A stretch of 40,447 bases of DNA from Mesorhizobium sp. STM 4661 (GCF_000359125.1 NZ_CAAF010000002.1:1-40447), one strand, 5' to 3'; positions 18,239 through 27,364 are shown, numbered from the stretch's first letter. The notes: generated by a model from the sequence alone, not told the origin. Made by a program: numbers and translations.

Positions 18239-19828
18239 ATGTCAGTGGCTCTTGAGAAGCCGGATTCGCCTGCAGATCAGCGTTCGCGGCGGTCCGGCGG
18301 GCGCGAAGCGCGCCGCGCCATGCGGGCGGCACCCCTTGCCGACGACATCAAGCCGGTGCGCGCCGGCCTCGAAGGCGGCAGCTATGGGCCACTCAGCGAA
18401 AACGACCGCGAGCGCATCCATGAGGCAGTGCTGACGCTGCTCGAGACGGTCGGCTTCGCCAACGCCATCCCCTCCTGCATCGAGGCGCTGACCACGGCCG
18501 GCGCCACCCATGGCGACGACGGCCGCATCCGCTTCCCCCGCGCGCTCGTCCTCGACACCATCAAGAAGGCGGCACGGCATTTCACCCTGCACGGCCAGGA
18601 TCCGAAGCACGACATGCTGATCAAGGGCAAGCGCGTGCATTACGGCACGGCAGGGGCCGCCGTGCACCTGGTCGATGTCGAGAAGCGCGAATACCGCGAG
18701 TCGCTGCTGCAGGACATCTATGACGCCGCCCGTATCGTCGAAGGACTGGACAACATCCATTTCTTCCAGCGGCCGATGGTGCCGCGCGATATTCCCGATC
18801 CGCTCGATATGGATTTCAACACGCTCTACGCCTGCGTGATGGGAACGTCGAAACATGTCGGCACCTCGTTCACGGTGCGCGAGAACGTCAAGCCGGCGCT
18901 CGACATGCTTTACGCGATCGCCGGCGGCGAGGAGAATTTCCGGGCGCGGCCGTTCGTGTCGAATTCGAATTGCTTCGTGGTGCCGCCGATGAAATTCGCC
19001 GAGGACGCCTGCGGCGTGCTCGAAGCCTGTGTCGAAGGCGGTATTCCGATTCTTTTGCTCTCCGCCGGCCAGGCCGGTGCCACCGCTCCTGCGGCTATTG
19101 CCGGTGCGGTGGTGCAGGCGGTGGCCGAAGTGCTGGTCGGCCTCGTCTATGTCAACGCCATCAAGCCGGGGCATCCGGCGATCTTCGGCACCTGGCCGTT
19201 CGTGTCGGATCTCAGGACCGGCGCCATGTCGGGCGGATCGGCCGAGCAGGCGGTGCTGACCGCGGCCTGCGCGCAGATGGCGCAATTCTACGACCTGCCC
19301 GGCGGTTCGGCCGCAGGCATGACGGATTCGAAACTGCCCGATATCCAGTCCGGCTACGAGAAGGGCATCACCGACGTGATGGCCGGTCTTGCCGGCCTCA
19401 ACCTTGTCTATGAATCGGCCGGCATGCATGCCTCGCTGCTCGGCTTCTGCCTGGAAAGCCTGATCATCGACAATGACATGCTCGGCCATTGCCTGCGCTG
19501 CGTGCGCGGCATCGAGGTGACCGACGAAGCGCTTTCGATCGACACGATCGCCGAGGTTTGCCTGAATGGACCGGGTCACTATCTCGGCAACGAGCAGACG
19601 CTGAAGCTGATGCAGACCGAATATTTCTATCCAGCCGTCGGTGATCGCTTTTCGCCGAAGGAATGGAACGAGAAAGGCAGGCCCGACATCCTGCAGCGGG
19701 CGATCATCGAGAAGAAGCGCATCCTCGCCGAGCGCTTCCCCCGCCATGTGCCGAAGATGATCGACGACAAGTTGCGCGCCCGCTTCGGCGACATGATCAA
19801 GCTGCCGCGCGGCAATATGGGCGGGTGA
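18239..19828 (+). CDS. Trimethylamine methyltransferase (MttB) family protein, non-pyrrolysine type
   Basis: Protein of 529 residues in the MttB family, whose members move a methyl group from a quaternary or tertiary amine to a corrinoid protein. The archaeal founder uses pyrrolysine at an in-frame UAG; this frame is uninterrupted, so it belongs to the non-pyrrolysine group that includes glycine betaine methyltransferase MtgB. Family-typical stretches are PMVPRDIPDP, GTSKHVGTSFT, ILLLSAGQAGATAPAA, GSAAGMTDSKLPD and MHASLLGFCLE. The first 45 residues are basic and disordered-looking. ATG 18239 has a GGTGGA site. No corrinoid protein or methyl acceptor gene is nearby. The preceding MocR regulator may control it. 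Betaine-type demethylation is inferred; the substrate is unknown. Confidence 0.85.
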   Translation: MSVALEKPDSPADQRSRRSGGREARRAMRAAPLADDIKPVRAGLEGGSYGPLSENDRERIHEAVLTLLETVGFANAIPSCIEALTTAGATHGDDGRIRFPRALVLDTIKKAARHFTLHGQDPKHDMLIKGKRVHYGTAGAAVHLVDVEKREYRESLLQDIYDAARIVEGLDNIHFFQRPMVPRDIPDPLDMDFNTLYACVMGTSKHVGTSFTVRENVKPALDMLYAIAGGEENFRARPFVSNSNCFVVPPMKFAEDACGVLEACVEGGIPILLLSAGQAGATAPAAIAGAVVQAVAEVLVGLVYVNAIKPGHPAIFGTWPFVSDLRTGAMSGGSAEQAVLTAACAQMAQFYDLPGGSAAGMTDSKLPDIQSGYEKGITDVMAGLAGLNLVYESAGMHASLLGFCLESLIIDNDMLGHCLRCVRGIEVTDEALSIDTIAEVCLNGPGHYLGNEQTLKLMQTEYFYPAVGDRFSPKEWNEKGRPDILQRAIIEKKRILAERFPRHVPKMIDDKLRARFGDMIKLPRGNMGG

Positions 19829-19847
19829 GCCCACCTCCCCGAGACAG

Positions 19848-20246
19848 TCAATCCGCGCTCAGCCCATAGCGTTCGACGACTTCGGCGCTGATCAGCTTGG
19901 CATGCAGCGTCATCAGCACGATTTGCGCATCGAAGCTGTCGCCGGCCTCCAGTGCCGCCTCGATCCGGCGCTCCGCGTCCAGCATGTTTTCACGACCATT
20001 GGACCGTTCGAACGCTTCCGGTCCGGCAATACAATAGCCAAACAGCCGCGCCACCGATGGATAGGCCTGCGGTGGCGGCTCGTCGGACCATTGATCCTTC
20101 ATCAGATTGACGATGGTGAGTTTTACGCCCTCCGGCACAAGAGCGGGATGGAGGTCGACGCCGCGCAACGCGGCATCGAGTTGCCTGAGGTCGCTCGAGC
20201 GTCCGAACATTCCGAGGAAGCCTGGGGAAGAGCGCCGTCGGGCCAT
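19848..20246 (-). CDS. Conserved hypothetical protein
   Basis: A 132-residue, probably helical cytoplasmic protein with no signal peptide or membrane segment. I do not recognise a family. Visible features are a basic N-terminus with a short GFLGMFGRSSDL segment, a central Pro/Gln patch (EPPPQAYPSVARLFGY), and an acidic helical C-terminal half with IEAALEAGDSFDAQIVLMTL. It lies downstream of chrA on the same strand after 92 bases, so it could be the last gene of the chromate operon, but nothing in it suggests that role. It ends 19 bases from the convergent mttB-like gene. Codon use looks like that of its neighbours, so I believe the gene is real. Confidence 0.6.
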   Translation of the reverse strand: MARRRSSPGFLGMFGRSSDLRQLDAALRGVDLHPALVPEGVKLTIVNLMKDQWSDEPPPQAYPSVARLFGYCIAGPEAFERSNGRENMLDAERRIEAALEAGDSFDAQIVLMTLHAKLISAEVVERYGLSAD

Positions 20247-20338
20247 GATGTTTTATCCGTTTCCAGCCAATATGGTATCGCGCGCGCCCTTGTACACGCG
20301 CAGGCTGGGCGCGGCGAAGCGCCGGCTGCTCGCCGCCT

Positions 20339-21784
20339 CTATCCGCTCACGGCCAGCAACAAGACACCGGCGAGGACCGATCCCGCCAGCGTCGGCAGCA
20401 TGCCGATCTTCAGCTTCAGGATGGCGATCATGGCGGCGCACGACAGCAGCGCCGCGCGCCAGTCGATTGATGCCAGCACCGGCACGTCCATTCCGAGACC
20501 CATGTTGCGCACGTCGCCGAAGATGACGTGCAAGGCGAACCATAGAGCGAGATTCATGATGACGCCGACGACGGCGGCGGTGATCGCACCGAGCGCCGCC
20601 GACAGCGCCTTGTTGCCGCGCAGCGCTTCGATGTAGGGCGCACCGAGGAATATCCAGAGGAAGCACGGGGTGAATGTGACCCACAGCGTGAGCAATGCCC
20701 CAAGCGACCCAGCAAGCAGCGGGCTCAGCGAACCCGAGTCGCGGAACGCCGCAAGAAAGCCGACAAACTGCAGAACCAGAATGAGCGGGCCGGGCGTGGT
20801 TTCTGCAAGCCCAAGACCATCGACCATCTCACCGGGCGCGAGCCAGCCAAAGGAGCCGACCGCTGCCTGCGCAACATAGGCAAGGACTGCGTAGGCGCCG
20901 CCGAAGGTGACGACCGCCATGATGCTGAAGAACCTGCCGATCTCACTCCACACGCTGGCGGATCCGGTGAGCGCCCAGATCAGAAGCACAGGCCCGAGCC
21001 AGATCGGCAGCCAGATCGCCAAAGTGCGCGGCGCATGCCATCTCGTCGGCCTGGTATGGGTCAGTTCACCGCGCACGAACATCAGGTCGACCGCGCCCTT
21101 GATATCGGGAGCATCGCCCTTGCCGTGTGCAGAACCGGAAAAAAGGTCCGGCGCAAAGCGGTTGCCGATCCAACCTGTCAGGCCCGCAAGCAGGATGATG
21201 AGCGGAAACGGCACATTCAATGCGTAGATAGCGATGAAGGCGGCGAGTGCGATCGACAGCATTGCCCGGTTCTTCAGGGCACGTCGTCCGATCCGGATCA
21301 TCGCCTCGATGACGATCGCGAGCACGGCCGCCTTCACCCCGAAAAACAGCGCTTCCACAAGCGGCGCGTCGCCATACAGCGCATAAAGGGTGCTCAGGGC
21401 GAGCATCACAACCGCGCCCGGCACGACGAACAGGATGCCGGCGACCAGGCCGCCGAGCGTCCGGTGCAGCAGCCAGCCGATATAGACGGCAAGCTGCTGG
21501 GCTTCCGGACCGGGCAGCAGCATGCAGTAATTCAATGCATGCAGGAAACGCTGTTCGCCGATCCAGCGCCGCTCCTCCACCAGTTCCCTGTGCATGAGCG
21601 CGATCTGCCCGGCCGGCCCGCCGAAGGAGAGCAAGCCGATTCTCGCCCAGACCTTCACGGCCTCGCTGAACGTCGGCACCGCCGGCGCCAGGGCGGTCTC
21701 GCCCGTATTTTCGGAAGTCCCGATTTTGCCAGAAGCCCCCCTTTTGTCAGAAGTCCCCGTCTTGTCAGAAGTAAGGGCGCTCAT
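20339..21784 (-). CDS. chrA: Chromate transporter ChrA
   Basis: Inner-membrane CHR-superfamily exporter of 481 residues, expected to expel chromate using the proton gradient. It has two homologous halves: the first opens RIGLLSFGGPAGQIALMH, the second SIMAVVTFGGAYAVLAYV, and each carries a family PGP-type segment (MLLPGPEAQQLAVYIGW; ETTPGPLILVLQFVGF). About ten hydrophobic helices are visible. ATG 21784 overlaps the upstream chrB-like stop by four bases (ATGA), showing translational coupling. Residues 5-28 are four copies of a six-residue unit (see the repeat at 21701-21772), probably a disordered tail before the first helix. Confidence 0.93.
   Translation of the reverse strand: MSALTSDKTGTSDKRGASGKIGTSENTGETALAPAVPTFSEAVKVWARIGLLSFGGPAGQIALMHRELVEERRWIGEQRFLHALNYCMLLPGPEAQQLAVYIGWLLHRTLGGLVAGILFVVPGAVVMLALSTLYALYGDAPLVEALFFGVKAAVLAIVIEAMIRIGRRALKNRAMLSIALAAFIAIYALNVPFPLIILLAGLTGWIGNRFAPDLFSGSAHGKGDAPDIKGAVDLMFVRGELTHTRPTRWHAPRTLAIWLPIWLGPVLLIWALTGSASVWSEIGRFFSIMAVVTFGGAYAVLAYVAQAAVGSFGWLAPGEMVDGLGLAETTPGPLILVLQFVGFLAAFRDSGSLSPLLAGSLGALLTLWVTFTPCFLWIFLGAPYIEALRGNKALSAALGAITAAVVGVIMNLALWFALHVIFGDVRNMGLGMDVPVLASIDWRAALLSCAAMIAILKLKIGMLPTLAGSVLAGVLLLAVSG
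21701..21772 (-). repeat. Four in-frame 18-bp tandem repeats at the start of chrA
   Basis: Four adjacent 18-bp units encode TSDKTG, TSDKRG, ASGKIG and TSENTG (residues 5-28 of ChrA). The shared core on the coding strand is ACTTCTGACAAnAnGGGG with drift. It is a hydrophilic N-terminal tail preceding the first membrane segment. Confidence 0.85.
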
Positions 21785-22599
21785 GATGGTTTGCCCGCGC
21801 TTGGCCAGTTGTGCGTCTCCTCGGAGGCGTCGCGGCACCAGCGGAAAAACGCATCGTAAAGCAGCATGCCTGCCTGCAACTGTTCCAGATCGTCGCGAAA
21901 CATCCGTGACAAGCCTAGCGAGGCAGCCAGGAAGCCGGCTGCCTGGGGAGCCAGATCGAGGTTCGCCGTATCGGCCGCGCGCACAATCATGGCGAGACGG
22001 TCGAGCGGCTCGGATTCGAGCCCGAACTCCTCGATCATCGTGTCGAAGGTGCAGCGTCCGCCCCGGTGCGACCAGAACACATCGTCGATGTCGAAAGGCA
22101 CGGCCTGAAAGCGATCAGCGGCGGCCGCCACTTCGGCGGCCTCGACAAAGAGAAAGACCGCGCCCGGATCGATGAAACGCCGGATCAGCCAGGGACAGGC
22201 GATGCGATCGACCTTCGGGCGTGCCCGCGTCACCCATACGGTGCGGCCCTTTTCGTCGCGCGGCGGCATCTTGTCGGTGCGGACCAGGAGCCCCTTGGCA
22301 TCGCGCCAGGCCTCGAACCCGCCTTCGAGGGATTCGGCGGCAATGCCCTCGTGCCGCAGCCACGCCGCCACGCCTTGCGAGAGCTTTTGGCCTTTTTGGC
22401 AGACGACCGCCACTCGGCTGCCGGCGAAGTCGGCCGCCCAGGCCGGGACGGTTTTGAAATCACGCCGGCTTGAGGCCGGCAACAGGCGCGGATCGGCGTT
22501 GTAATCATCGTCGACGCGAACATCGATGATTGCGGGCGCACCCGGCAGACCGATCAAACGGGACAATTGCGATACGGTGATAGCGGTTGTTGACGGCAT
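21781..22599 (-). CDS. ChrB-like protein: rhodanese domain fused to chromate resistance domain
   Basis: Protein of 272 residues. An N-terminal rhodanese-like domain (about 1-110) includes IIDVRVDDDY and the active-site loop VVCQKGQ with C67. The C-terminal part (about 120-265) is a ChrB domain: VWVTRARPKVDRIACPWLIRR, the FDIDDVFWSHRGGRCTFD segment, and conserved acidic/histidine residues. ChrB-domain proteins accompany ChrA and are described as chromate-responsive regulators or accessory factors. Here the usual N-terminal DNA-binding region is absent and a sulfurtransferase domain takes its place. ATG 22599 is chosen for the AGGAGG site eight bases upstream; GTG 22608 would overlap it. It is the first gene of the chrB-chrA pair. 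Confidence 0.85.
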   Translation of the reverse strand: MPSTTAITVSQLSRLIGLPGAPAIIDVRVDDDYNADPRLLPASSRRDFKTVPAWAADFAGSRVAVVCQKGQKLSQGVAAWLRHEGIAAESLEGGFEAWRDAKGLLVRTDKMPPRDEKGRTVWVTRARPKVDRIACPWLIRRFIDPGAVFLFVEAAEVAAAADRFQAVPFDIDDVFWSHRGGRCTFDTMIEEFGLESEPLDRLAMIVRAADTANLDLAPQAAGFLAASLGLSRMFRDDLEQLQAGMLLYDAFFRWCRDASEETHNWPSAGKPS

Positions 22600-22859
22600 G
22601 GCGTCCACCTCCTGAAAGAGAAGCTTGGACGCGAACGTTGGGCTGACGCCTCACGGGGTCGTCGCGATGCACCCCTTGCCATGATGGTGGATTTGTCGCG
22701 CGCGCTTGTCAAGCGTCATGCCTGGAGCAAACGATCGCCGCTTATCTCTGAGCAGCGACCTCGGCGGATCAGCCTGAATACCTGCCGTCAGGCATGAAGA
22801 CGACGCTTGGTCCGGTCAAGCTGTCGTCGCTGTCTGCGGAAGGCGGGGCGAAGAAGCGC

Positions 22860-24668
22860 TCAATGATTGTCCCTCGGCACACCGCTGGTGTGCGCGACAT
22901 CCTGGTATTTCACCGCCGGCTTCAGCACCATGCCGGCCGAAAACTGGTCGACCATGCCGCGCTGGATCTCCTGCCAGGGCGTCTGGTGCCTGGGATAGTG
23001 ATAGCCGCCATTATTCTGCAGTTCGGCCCGGCGCCGCGTGATCTCGTCGTCGGTGACGAGGATATCGGCGGTGCCCTTGCGCAAATCGATGCGGACGCGG
23101 TCGCCGGTCTTGAGCAGCGCAAGCCCGCCGCCTATTGCCGCTTCGGGCGAAGCGTTGAGGATCGATGGCGAGCCTGACGTACCCGACTGGCGGCCGTCGC
23201 CAATGCAGGCCAGCGCGTGGATGCCCTTCTTGATGAGATAGGCCGGCGGCTGCATGTTGACGACCTCGGCGCCACCGGGATAGCCGATCGGGCCGGCGCC
23301 GCGCATGAACAGGATGGTGTGCTCGTCGATGCCTTGCGCCGGATCGTCGATGCGGGCGTGGTAATCCTCGGGCCCATCGAAGACCATGGCGTTGCCCTCG
23401 AAGGCCTCGGGGTCCTTCGGATTGGACAGATAGCGCTCGCGGAATTCCGGCGAGATGCCGCTGGTCTTCATGATCGCCGAATCGAACAGATTACCCCTGA
23501 GATTGATGAAGCCGGCATTGGCTTTCAATGGCTCCGCGACGGTGCGGATGACATCGGCATTCTCGTTGACCGCGCCCTTGCAATTGTCGCCCATGGTCTT
23601 GCCGTTGGCGGTCATGGCATCGGGATGAGGCAGCAATCCGGCCTTCATCAGTTCGGCGACTACCGCCGGCACGCCACCGGCATGGTGATAGTCCTCACCG
23701 AGATATTCGCCCGACGGCTGCAGGTTGACGATAAGCGGGATCTTGAGGCCGACCTTCTGCCAGTCGTCATTGTCGAGCGGCACGCCGAGATGGCGGGCAA
23801 TGGCGTTGAGATGGATCGGCGCATTGGTCGAGCCGCCAATGGCCGAGTTGACGACGATGGCGTTCTCGAAGGCCTTCCGCGTCATGATATCGGACGGCTT
23901 CAGGTCCTCATGCACCATCTCGACGATGCGTTTTCCCGTCTCGTAGGAAATCTGGCCGCGCTCACGGTAGGGCGCCGGAATGGCCGCCGAGCCCGGCAGT
24001 TGCATGCCGAGCGCCTCGGCCAGCGAATTCATGGTGGTGGCGGTGCCCATGGTGTTGCAATAGCCGGTGGACGGCGCCGAGGAGGCGACGATGTCCATGA
24101 ACTCGTCATAGCCGATCTCGCCGGCCGACAGGCGCTGGCGCGACTCCCAGACGATGGTGCCGGAGCCGGTACGCTTGCCCTTGTGCCAGCCATTGAGCAT
24201 TGGACCGACCGAGAGCGCGATGGCCGGAATGTTGACCGTGGCGGCGGCCATGAGCAGCGCCGGCGTGGTCTTGTCGCAACCGATGGTGAGCACGACGCCG
24301 TCGAGCGGATAGCCATAGAGCACCTCGACCAGGCCGAGATAGGCAAGGTTGCGGTCGAGTGCCGCGGTCGGACGCTTGCCGGTTTCCTGGATCGGATGGC
24401 ACGGGAATTCGAAGGGGATGCCGCCCATCGACACGATGCCCTCGCGCACGCGCTTGGCCAGTTCGATATGATGGCGATTGCAGGGCGACAGATCCGAGCC
24501 GGTCTGGGCGATGCCGATCAACGGCTTGCCCGACATCAGTTCGGCGCGCGTCAGCCCGTAGTTCAAATAGCGCTCGAGATAGAGCGCCGTCATGCCCGGA
24601 TTGTCGGGGTTGTCGAACCACTCCTGCGAGCGAAATTTCTTCTTTCTGGTGAGGGCGCCGGCCATCAT
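22860..24668 (-). CDS. IlvD/Edd-family dehydratase (sugar-acid or dihydroxy-acid dehydratase)
   Basis: Fe-S dependent dehydratase of 602 residues. Family cysteines are seen in [30 protein letters not shown] (with the lysine expected to be carbamylated) and [14 protein letters not shown]. The C-terminal part has [24 protein letters not shown] metal-binding residues ([19 protein letters not shown]). The start [17 protein letters not shown] and the length fit the sugar-acid branch (arabinonate or xylonate type) better than IlvD of isoleucine-valine synthesis, but substrate assignment is uncertain. GGAG lies three and six bases before the two consecutive ATGs (24668, 24665). An in-frame upstream extension is not used. 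No sugar transporter or aldolase is adjacent; it stands alone between chrB and a divergent CoxG-like gene. Confidence 0.85.
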   Translation of the reverse strand: MMAGALTRKKKFRSQEWFDNPDNPGMTALYLERYLNYGLTRAELMSGKPLIGIAQTGSDLSPCNRHHIELAKRVREGIVSMGGIPFEFPCHPIQETGKRPTAALDRNLAYLGLVEVLYGYPLDGVVLTIGCDKTTPALLMAAATVNIPAIALSVGPMLNGWHKGKRTGSGTIVWESRQRLSAGEIGYDEFMDIVASSAPSTGYCNTMGTATTMNSLAEALGMQLPGSAAIPAPYRERGQISYETGKRIVEMVHEDLKPSDIMTRKAFENAIVVNSAIGGSTNAPIHLNAIARHLGVPLDNDDWQKVGLKIPLIVNLQPSGEYLGEDYHHAGGVPAVVAELMKAGLLPHPDAMTANGKTMGDNCKGAVNENADVIRTVAEPLKANAGFINLRGNLFDSAIMKTSGISPEFRERYLSNPKDPEAFEGNAMVFDGPEDYHARIDDPAQGIDEHTILFMRGAGPIGYPGGAEVVNMQPPAYLIKKGIHALACIGDGRQSGTSGSPSILNASPEAAIGGGLALLKTGDRVRIDLRKGTADILVTDDEITRRRAELQNNGGYHYPRHQTPWQEIQRGMVDQFSAGMVLKPAVKYQDVAHTSGVPRDNH

Positions 24669-24816
24669 GGTCTCCGTATTTGTATGACAAATCGATATGG
24701 CAACACGCGGGAGCAAGCAAGAGGCACGTGCTGCCCGGACCCGGACTTTGGTGCGATGGACACGCAGCCAGCCCTGCGATACGGCTTCGGGCCTATCTTG
24801 TCCGGGAGATTTTTCA

Positions 24817-25269
24817 ATGGCTTTGGTGATCGAAGGCGAGGAACGCATCGCCGCGCCCCTGCAGAAAGTGTGGGAAGCGCTGAACGATCCGGACATTCTG
24901 CGGCAAACCATTCCCGGCTGCCAGAGCCTCGAGATGAAGTCGAACACCGAGATGGCGGCGACGGTGGTGCTGAAGATCGGGCCGATCAAGGCGACATTCA
25001 ACGGCGAAGTGACCTTGAAGAACCTCAAGCCGCCGCACTCCTACACGATCCAGGGCGAGGGCAAGGGCGGCATCGCCGGCTTCGCCAAGGGCGGCGCCGA
25101 CGTGACGCTGACACCGGACGGACCGGAGACGACGGTGCTCAAATACGCGGCCAAGGCCGATGTCGGCGGCAAGATCGCGCAACTCGGCAGCCGGCTGATC
25201 GAATCGACCTCGAAGAAACTGGCGGGTCAGTTCTTTTCGGCGTTTGGCGAGAAGGTGGGCGCGGCTTAG
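24817..25269 (+). CDS. CoxG-like SRPBCC family protein
   Basis: Small cytoplasmic protein of 150 residues with the START/Bet v1-like fold of the carbon monoxide dehydrogenase subunit G family. Typical features are the start [19 protein letters not shown], the segment [18 protein letters not shown], and [15 protein letters not shown] with repeated strands, then a C-terminal helix ([17 protein letters not shown]). CoxG proteins help recruit or mature CO dehydrogenase, but no coxMSL gene lies in the window, so a role here is unknown. ATG 24817 has GGGAG about nine bases upstream; an in-frame ATG at 24697 would add 40 residues without family similarity. Divergent from the dehydratase gene. Confidence 0.85.
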   Translation: MALVIEGEERIAAPLQKVWEALNDPDILRQTIPGCQSLEMKSNTEMAATVVLKIGPIKATFNGEVTLKNLKPPHSYTIQGEGKGGIAGFAKGGADVTLTPDGPETTVLKYAAKADVGGKIAQLGSRLIESTSKKLAGQFFSAFGEKVGAA

Positions 25270-25305
25270 GTTGCGCTTCGCTAGAACGACGCTTGGTTTA
25301 TTCAG

Positions 25306-25497
25306 GGCGGCGCTGCCCCTCATCCGCCTGCCGGCACCTTCTCCCCGTATAGTGACGGGGAGAAGGGAACTGGCCGCAACCTTGGCGCTTCTCCTGCACC
25401 GCTGACAATTGGCGAAACCGTCAGTAACGGCTTCTTTCTCCCCGTCACTATACGGGGAGAAATGTCCGGCAGGACAATGAGGGGCGGCGCCGAACGA
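25306..25497. repeat. Complete intergenic mosaic inverted repeat between convergent genes
   Basis: Two inverted copies of one module (25306-25366 and 25435-25492) separated by 68 bases. Each has an internal hairpin: CCTTCTCCCCGT/ACGGGGAGAAGG (25337-25366, loop ATAGTG) and TTTCTCCCCGT/ACGGGGAGAAA (25435-25462, loop CACTAT). Outer arms are GGCGGCGCTGCCCCTCAT-like and the inverse. The same module lies at both ends of the window. It resembles the Rhizobium intergenic mosaic element (RIME) type. Between convergent coxG and mrp it may act as a two-way terminator. Confidence 0.8.
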
Positions 25498-25505
25498 ACG
25501 AAAAA

Positions 25506-26690
25506 TTACTCAAATACGATGCTCGGCACCGCGGCTTCCGCAGCGCCGCGCTCTTCGTTGACCCGATCCCAGACTTTGCTGGCGATGTCGCGGTAGATTT
25601 TTGCTTCGGCGCCATCCGGTTTCGAGACGACCACTGGTGTGCCGGCATCCGAACTCTCGCGGATGCCCATTTCGAGCGGCACTTCGCCGAGGAAGGTGAC
25701 GCCGAGACGCTCGGCCTCGCGGCGGGCGCCGCCATGGCCGAAAATGTCGTAGCGCTTGCCGGTGTCGGGGGCGATGAAATAGCTCATGTTCTCGACGATG
25801 CCCAGCAGCGGCACGTCGACCTTCTTGAACATGTTGAGACCTTTGCGCGCGTCGATCAGCGCCAGGTCTTGCGGCGTCGAAACGATGACGGCGCCGGCCA
25901 GCGGCACCTGCTGGGCCATGGTGAGCTGAGCGTCGCCGGTGCCGGGCGGCATGTCGACGACGAGCACGTCGAGCGGTCCCCACTCGACCTCGCGCAGCAT
26001 CTGCGTCAGCGCCGACATCACCATCGGCCCACGCCAGATCATCGGCGTTTCCTCGTCGACGAGGAAGCCCATCGACATCACCTTCAGGCCGTAATTCTGC
26101 ATGGGTTTCAGGATCTTGCCGTCGACGGTCTGCGGCCGGCCGTGGATGTTGAGCAGCCGCGGCATGGATGGGCCGTAGATGTCGGCATCGAGCACGCCGA
26201 CCCTCAGGCCGTTGGCGGCGAGTCCGAGCGCGATATTGACGGCGGTGGTCGATTTGCCGACGCCGCCCTTGCCGGAGGCCACCGCAATGATCGCCTCGAT
26301 GCCGGGCACGCCGCGCTTGCCGTGGCTGTGCGAGGCGGGCGCCTGAGGCGCCGGCCGCGTGGGTGCGGCCGGCGGCACGGGCCTCGGTGCGGGCCGCGAT
26401 GGAACAGGGGCCTCCATGCCGCCACCCTTCTTTTCCGCCGTCAGCGCGACCACGGCGCCCGCGACACCGGGAATCGCTTTCACCACCCGTTCGGCGGCGG
26501 CGCGCAGCGGCTCCATTTCCTGGGCGCGGGCAGCAGGGACGGTAATGGAGAAAAAGACCTTGGCGTCGGCGATGAAAATCTCGGAAACCATGCCAAGGTC
26601 GACGATATTGCCGGTGAAGTCCGGCCCGTTGACCGTCTTCAGGCGCTCGGTGACGATTTCCTTGGTGACGTTTTCCTGGAGGGCAGGCAT
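25506..26690 (-). CDS. Mrp/NBP35-family ATP-binding protein (ApbC), Fe-S cluster carrier
   Basis: Cytosolic P-loop ATPase of 394 residues implicated in Fe-S cluster assembly or transfer. Order: MIP18/DUF59 domain (about 5-85), a Pro/Ala-rich linker (about 93-120), then the ATPase with deviant Walker A ASGKGGVGKST (about 138-148), switch region VDMPPGTGDAQLTMAQ, and NGLRVGVLDADIYGPS. Many homologues carry a CxxC motif after ENMSYF that holds the bridging cluster; here the segment reads ENMSYFIAPDTGKRYD with no cysteine. ATG 26690 has AGAGG about nine bases upstream. A longer in-frame reading lacks family similarity. It is transcribed away from the VOC gene. Confidence 0.9.
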   Translation of the reverse strand: MPALQENVTKEIVTERLKTVNGPDFTGNIVDLGMVSEIFIADAKVFFSITVPAARAQEMEPLRAAAERVVKAIPGVAGAVVALTAEKKGGGMEAPVPSRPAPRPVPPAAPTRPAPQAPASHSHGKRGVPGIEAIIAVASGKGGVGKSTTAVNIALGLAANGLRVGVLDADIYGPSMPRLLNIHGRPQTVDGKILKPMQNYGLKVMSMGFLVDEETPMIWRGPMVMSALTQMLREVEWGPLDVLVVDMPPGTGDAQLTMAQQVPLAGAVIVSTPQDLALIDARKGLNMFKKVDVPLLGIVENMSYFIAPDTGKRYDIFGHGGARREAERLGVTFLGEVPLEMGIRESSDAGTPVVVSKPDGAEAKIYRDIASKVWDRVNEERGAAEAAVPSIVFE

Positions 26691-26929
26691 CAGCTTTTTC
26701 CTCTGCTTTTGCGCATGAGATAATGCAGTTCCCGAGCAGAACCAAGCGGCGGAACGACACGCCGGGTAGCGTGCGCCCAAAAACCTGCATTGGCTTGTAG
26801 GGTTTTGCGGAAACCGAACGTCCTTGGGAAAGACGCACGCCGATCATGCAGGCAGCGGTCGCCAGAAGACGATGCGGCCCTATTTCCTGCATGGCTTTCG
26901 GACGTGCCTCGGCAAGGAAGGAGACTGTC

Positions 26930-27307
26930 ATGCTCGCAAACAGCAACGCAACGGCCAACCTCGCGGTGAAGGACCTGGCAAAGGCCAAGGCCTTCTACCA
27001 GGACATTCTGGGTTTGACGGAGGTTCACAATGAGGGTGGCGAACTGATCGTCTACAAAAGCGGCGATACCAGCATCAATGTGTACCATTCGGAATTCGCC
27101 GGCACGAACAAGGCGACGGCAGTGACCTGGATGGTCGGCGACGAGATTGGCGAGGTCGTCAAGGCCCTGAAATCAAAGGGTGTTGTTTTCGAGCACTATG
27201 AGATGCCGGGTCTGACGATGGAAGGCGATATCCACGTCGGCTACGGCATGAAGGTCGCATGGTTCAAGGACCCGGACGGCAACATCCTGAACCTCGTGGA
27301 CAGGTAG
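26930..27307 (+). CDS. Glyoxalase/bleomycin resistance (VOC) superfamily protein
   Basis: Cytoplasmic protein of 125 residues with the paired beta-alpha-beta-beta-beta modules of the vicinal oxygen chelate superfamily. Typical segments: NLAVKDLAKAKAFYQDILGL near the N-terminus, LIVYKSGDTSINVY in the middle, and WFKDPDGNILNLVDR at the C-terminus. Members bind a divalent metal and include glyoxalases, dioxygenases and antibiotic-binding proteins; the substrate here cannot be told. ATG 26930 is supported by AAGGAAGGAG just upstream; in-frame starts further up extend into unlike sequence. Divergent from mrp. A repeat with a long hairpin follows and may end the transcript. Confidence 0.85.
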   Translation: MLANSNATANLAVKDLAKAKAFYQDILGLTEVHNEGGELIVYKSGDTSINVYHSEFAGTNKATAVTWMVGDEIGEVVKALKSKGVVFEHYEMPGLTMEGDIHVGYGMKVAWFKDPDGNILNLVDR

Positions 27308-27364
27308 ATTGCATCGTGATCTTGCAGGCGGCGCCGGCATCGTCTGGCGCAGTCACGCCACGCC

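Noticed and set aside
18239..19828. Pyrrolysine codon in the MttB-like gene
   Set aside because: The full-length frame of 529 residues has no in-frame TAG, so it is a non-pyrrolysine homologue.
18242..19834. Long minus-strand reading frame opposite the MttB-like gene
   Set aside because: It mirrors the real gene codon for codon, has Arg/His/Ala-rich composition and no family similarity; a high-GC shadow.
24817..25269. Part of a CO dehydrogenase (cox) operon
   Set aside because: Only the CoxG-like gene is present; no coxM, coxS or coxL in the window.
23217..25352. 711-codon plus-strand frame opposite the dehydratase gene
   Set aside because: It runs antisense through the dehydratase and out of frame through coxG; composition is typical of a shadow frame.
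25306..25497. Insertion sequence ends
   Set aside because: Inverted arms are present but there is no transposase frame between them (68 bases) and no target duplication; it is a mosaic intergenic repeat.
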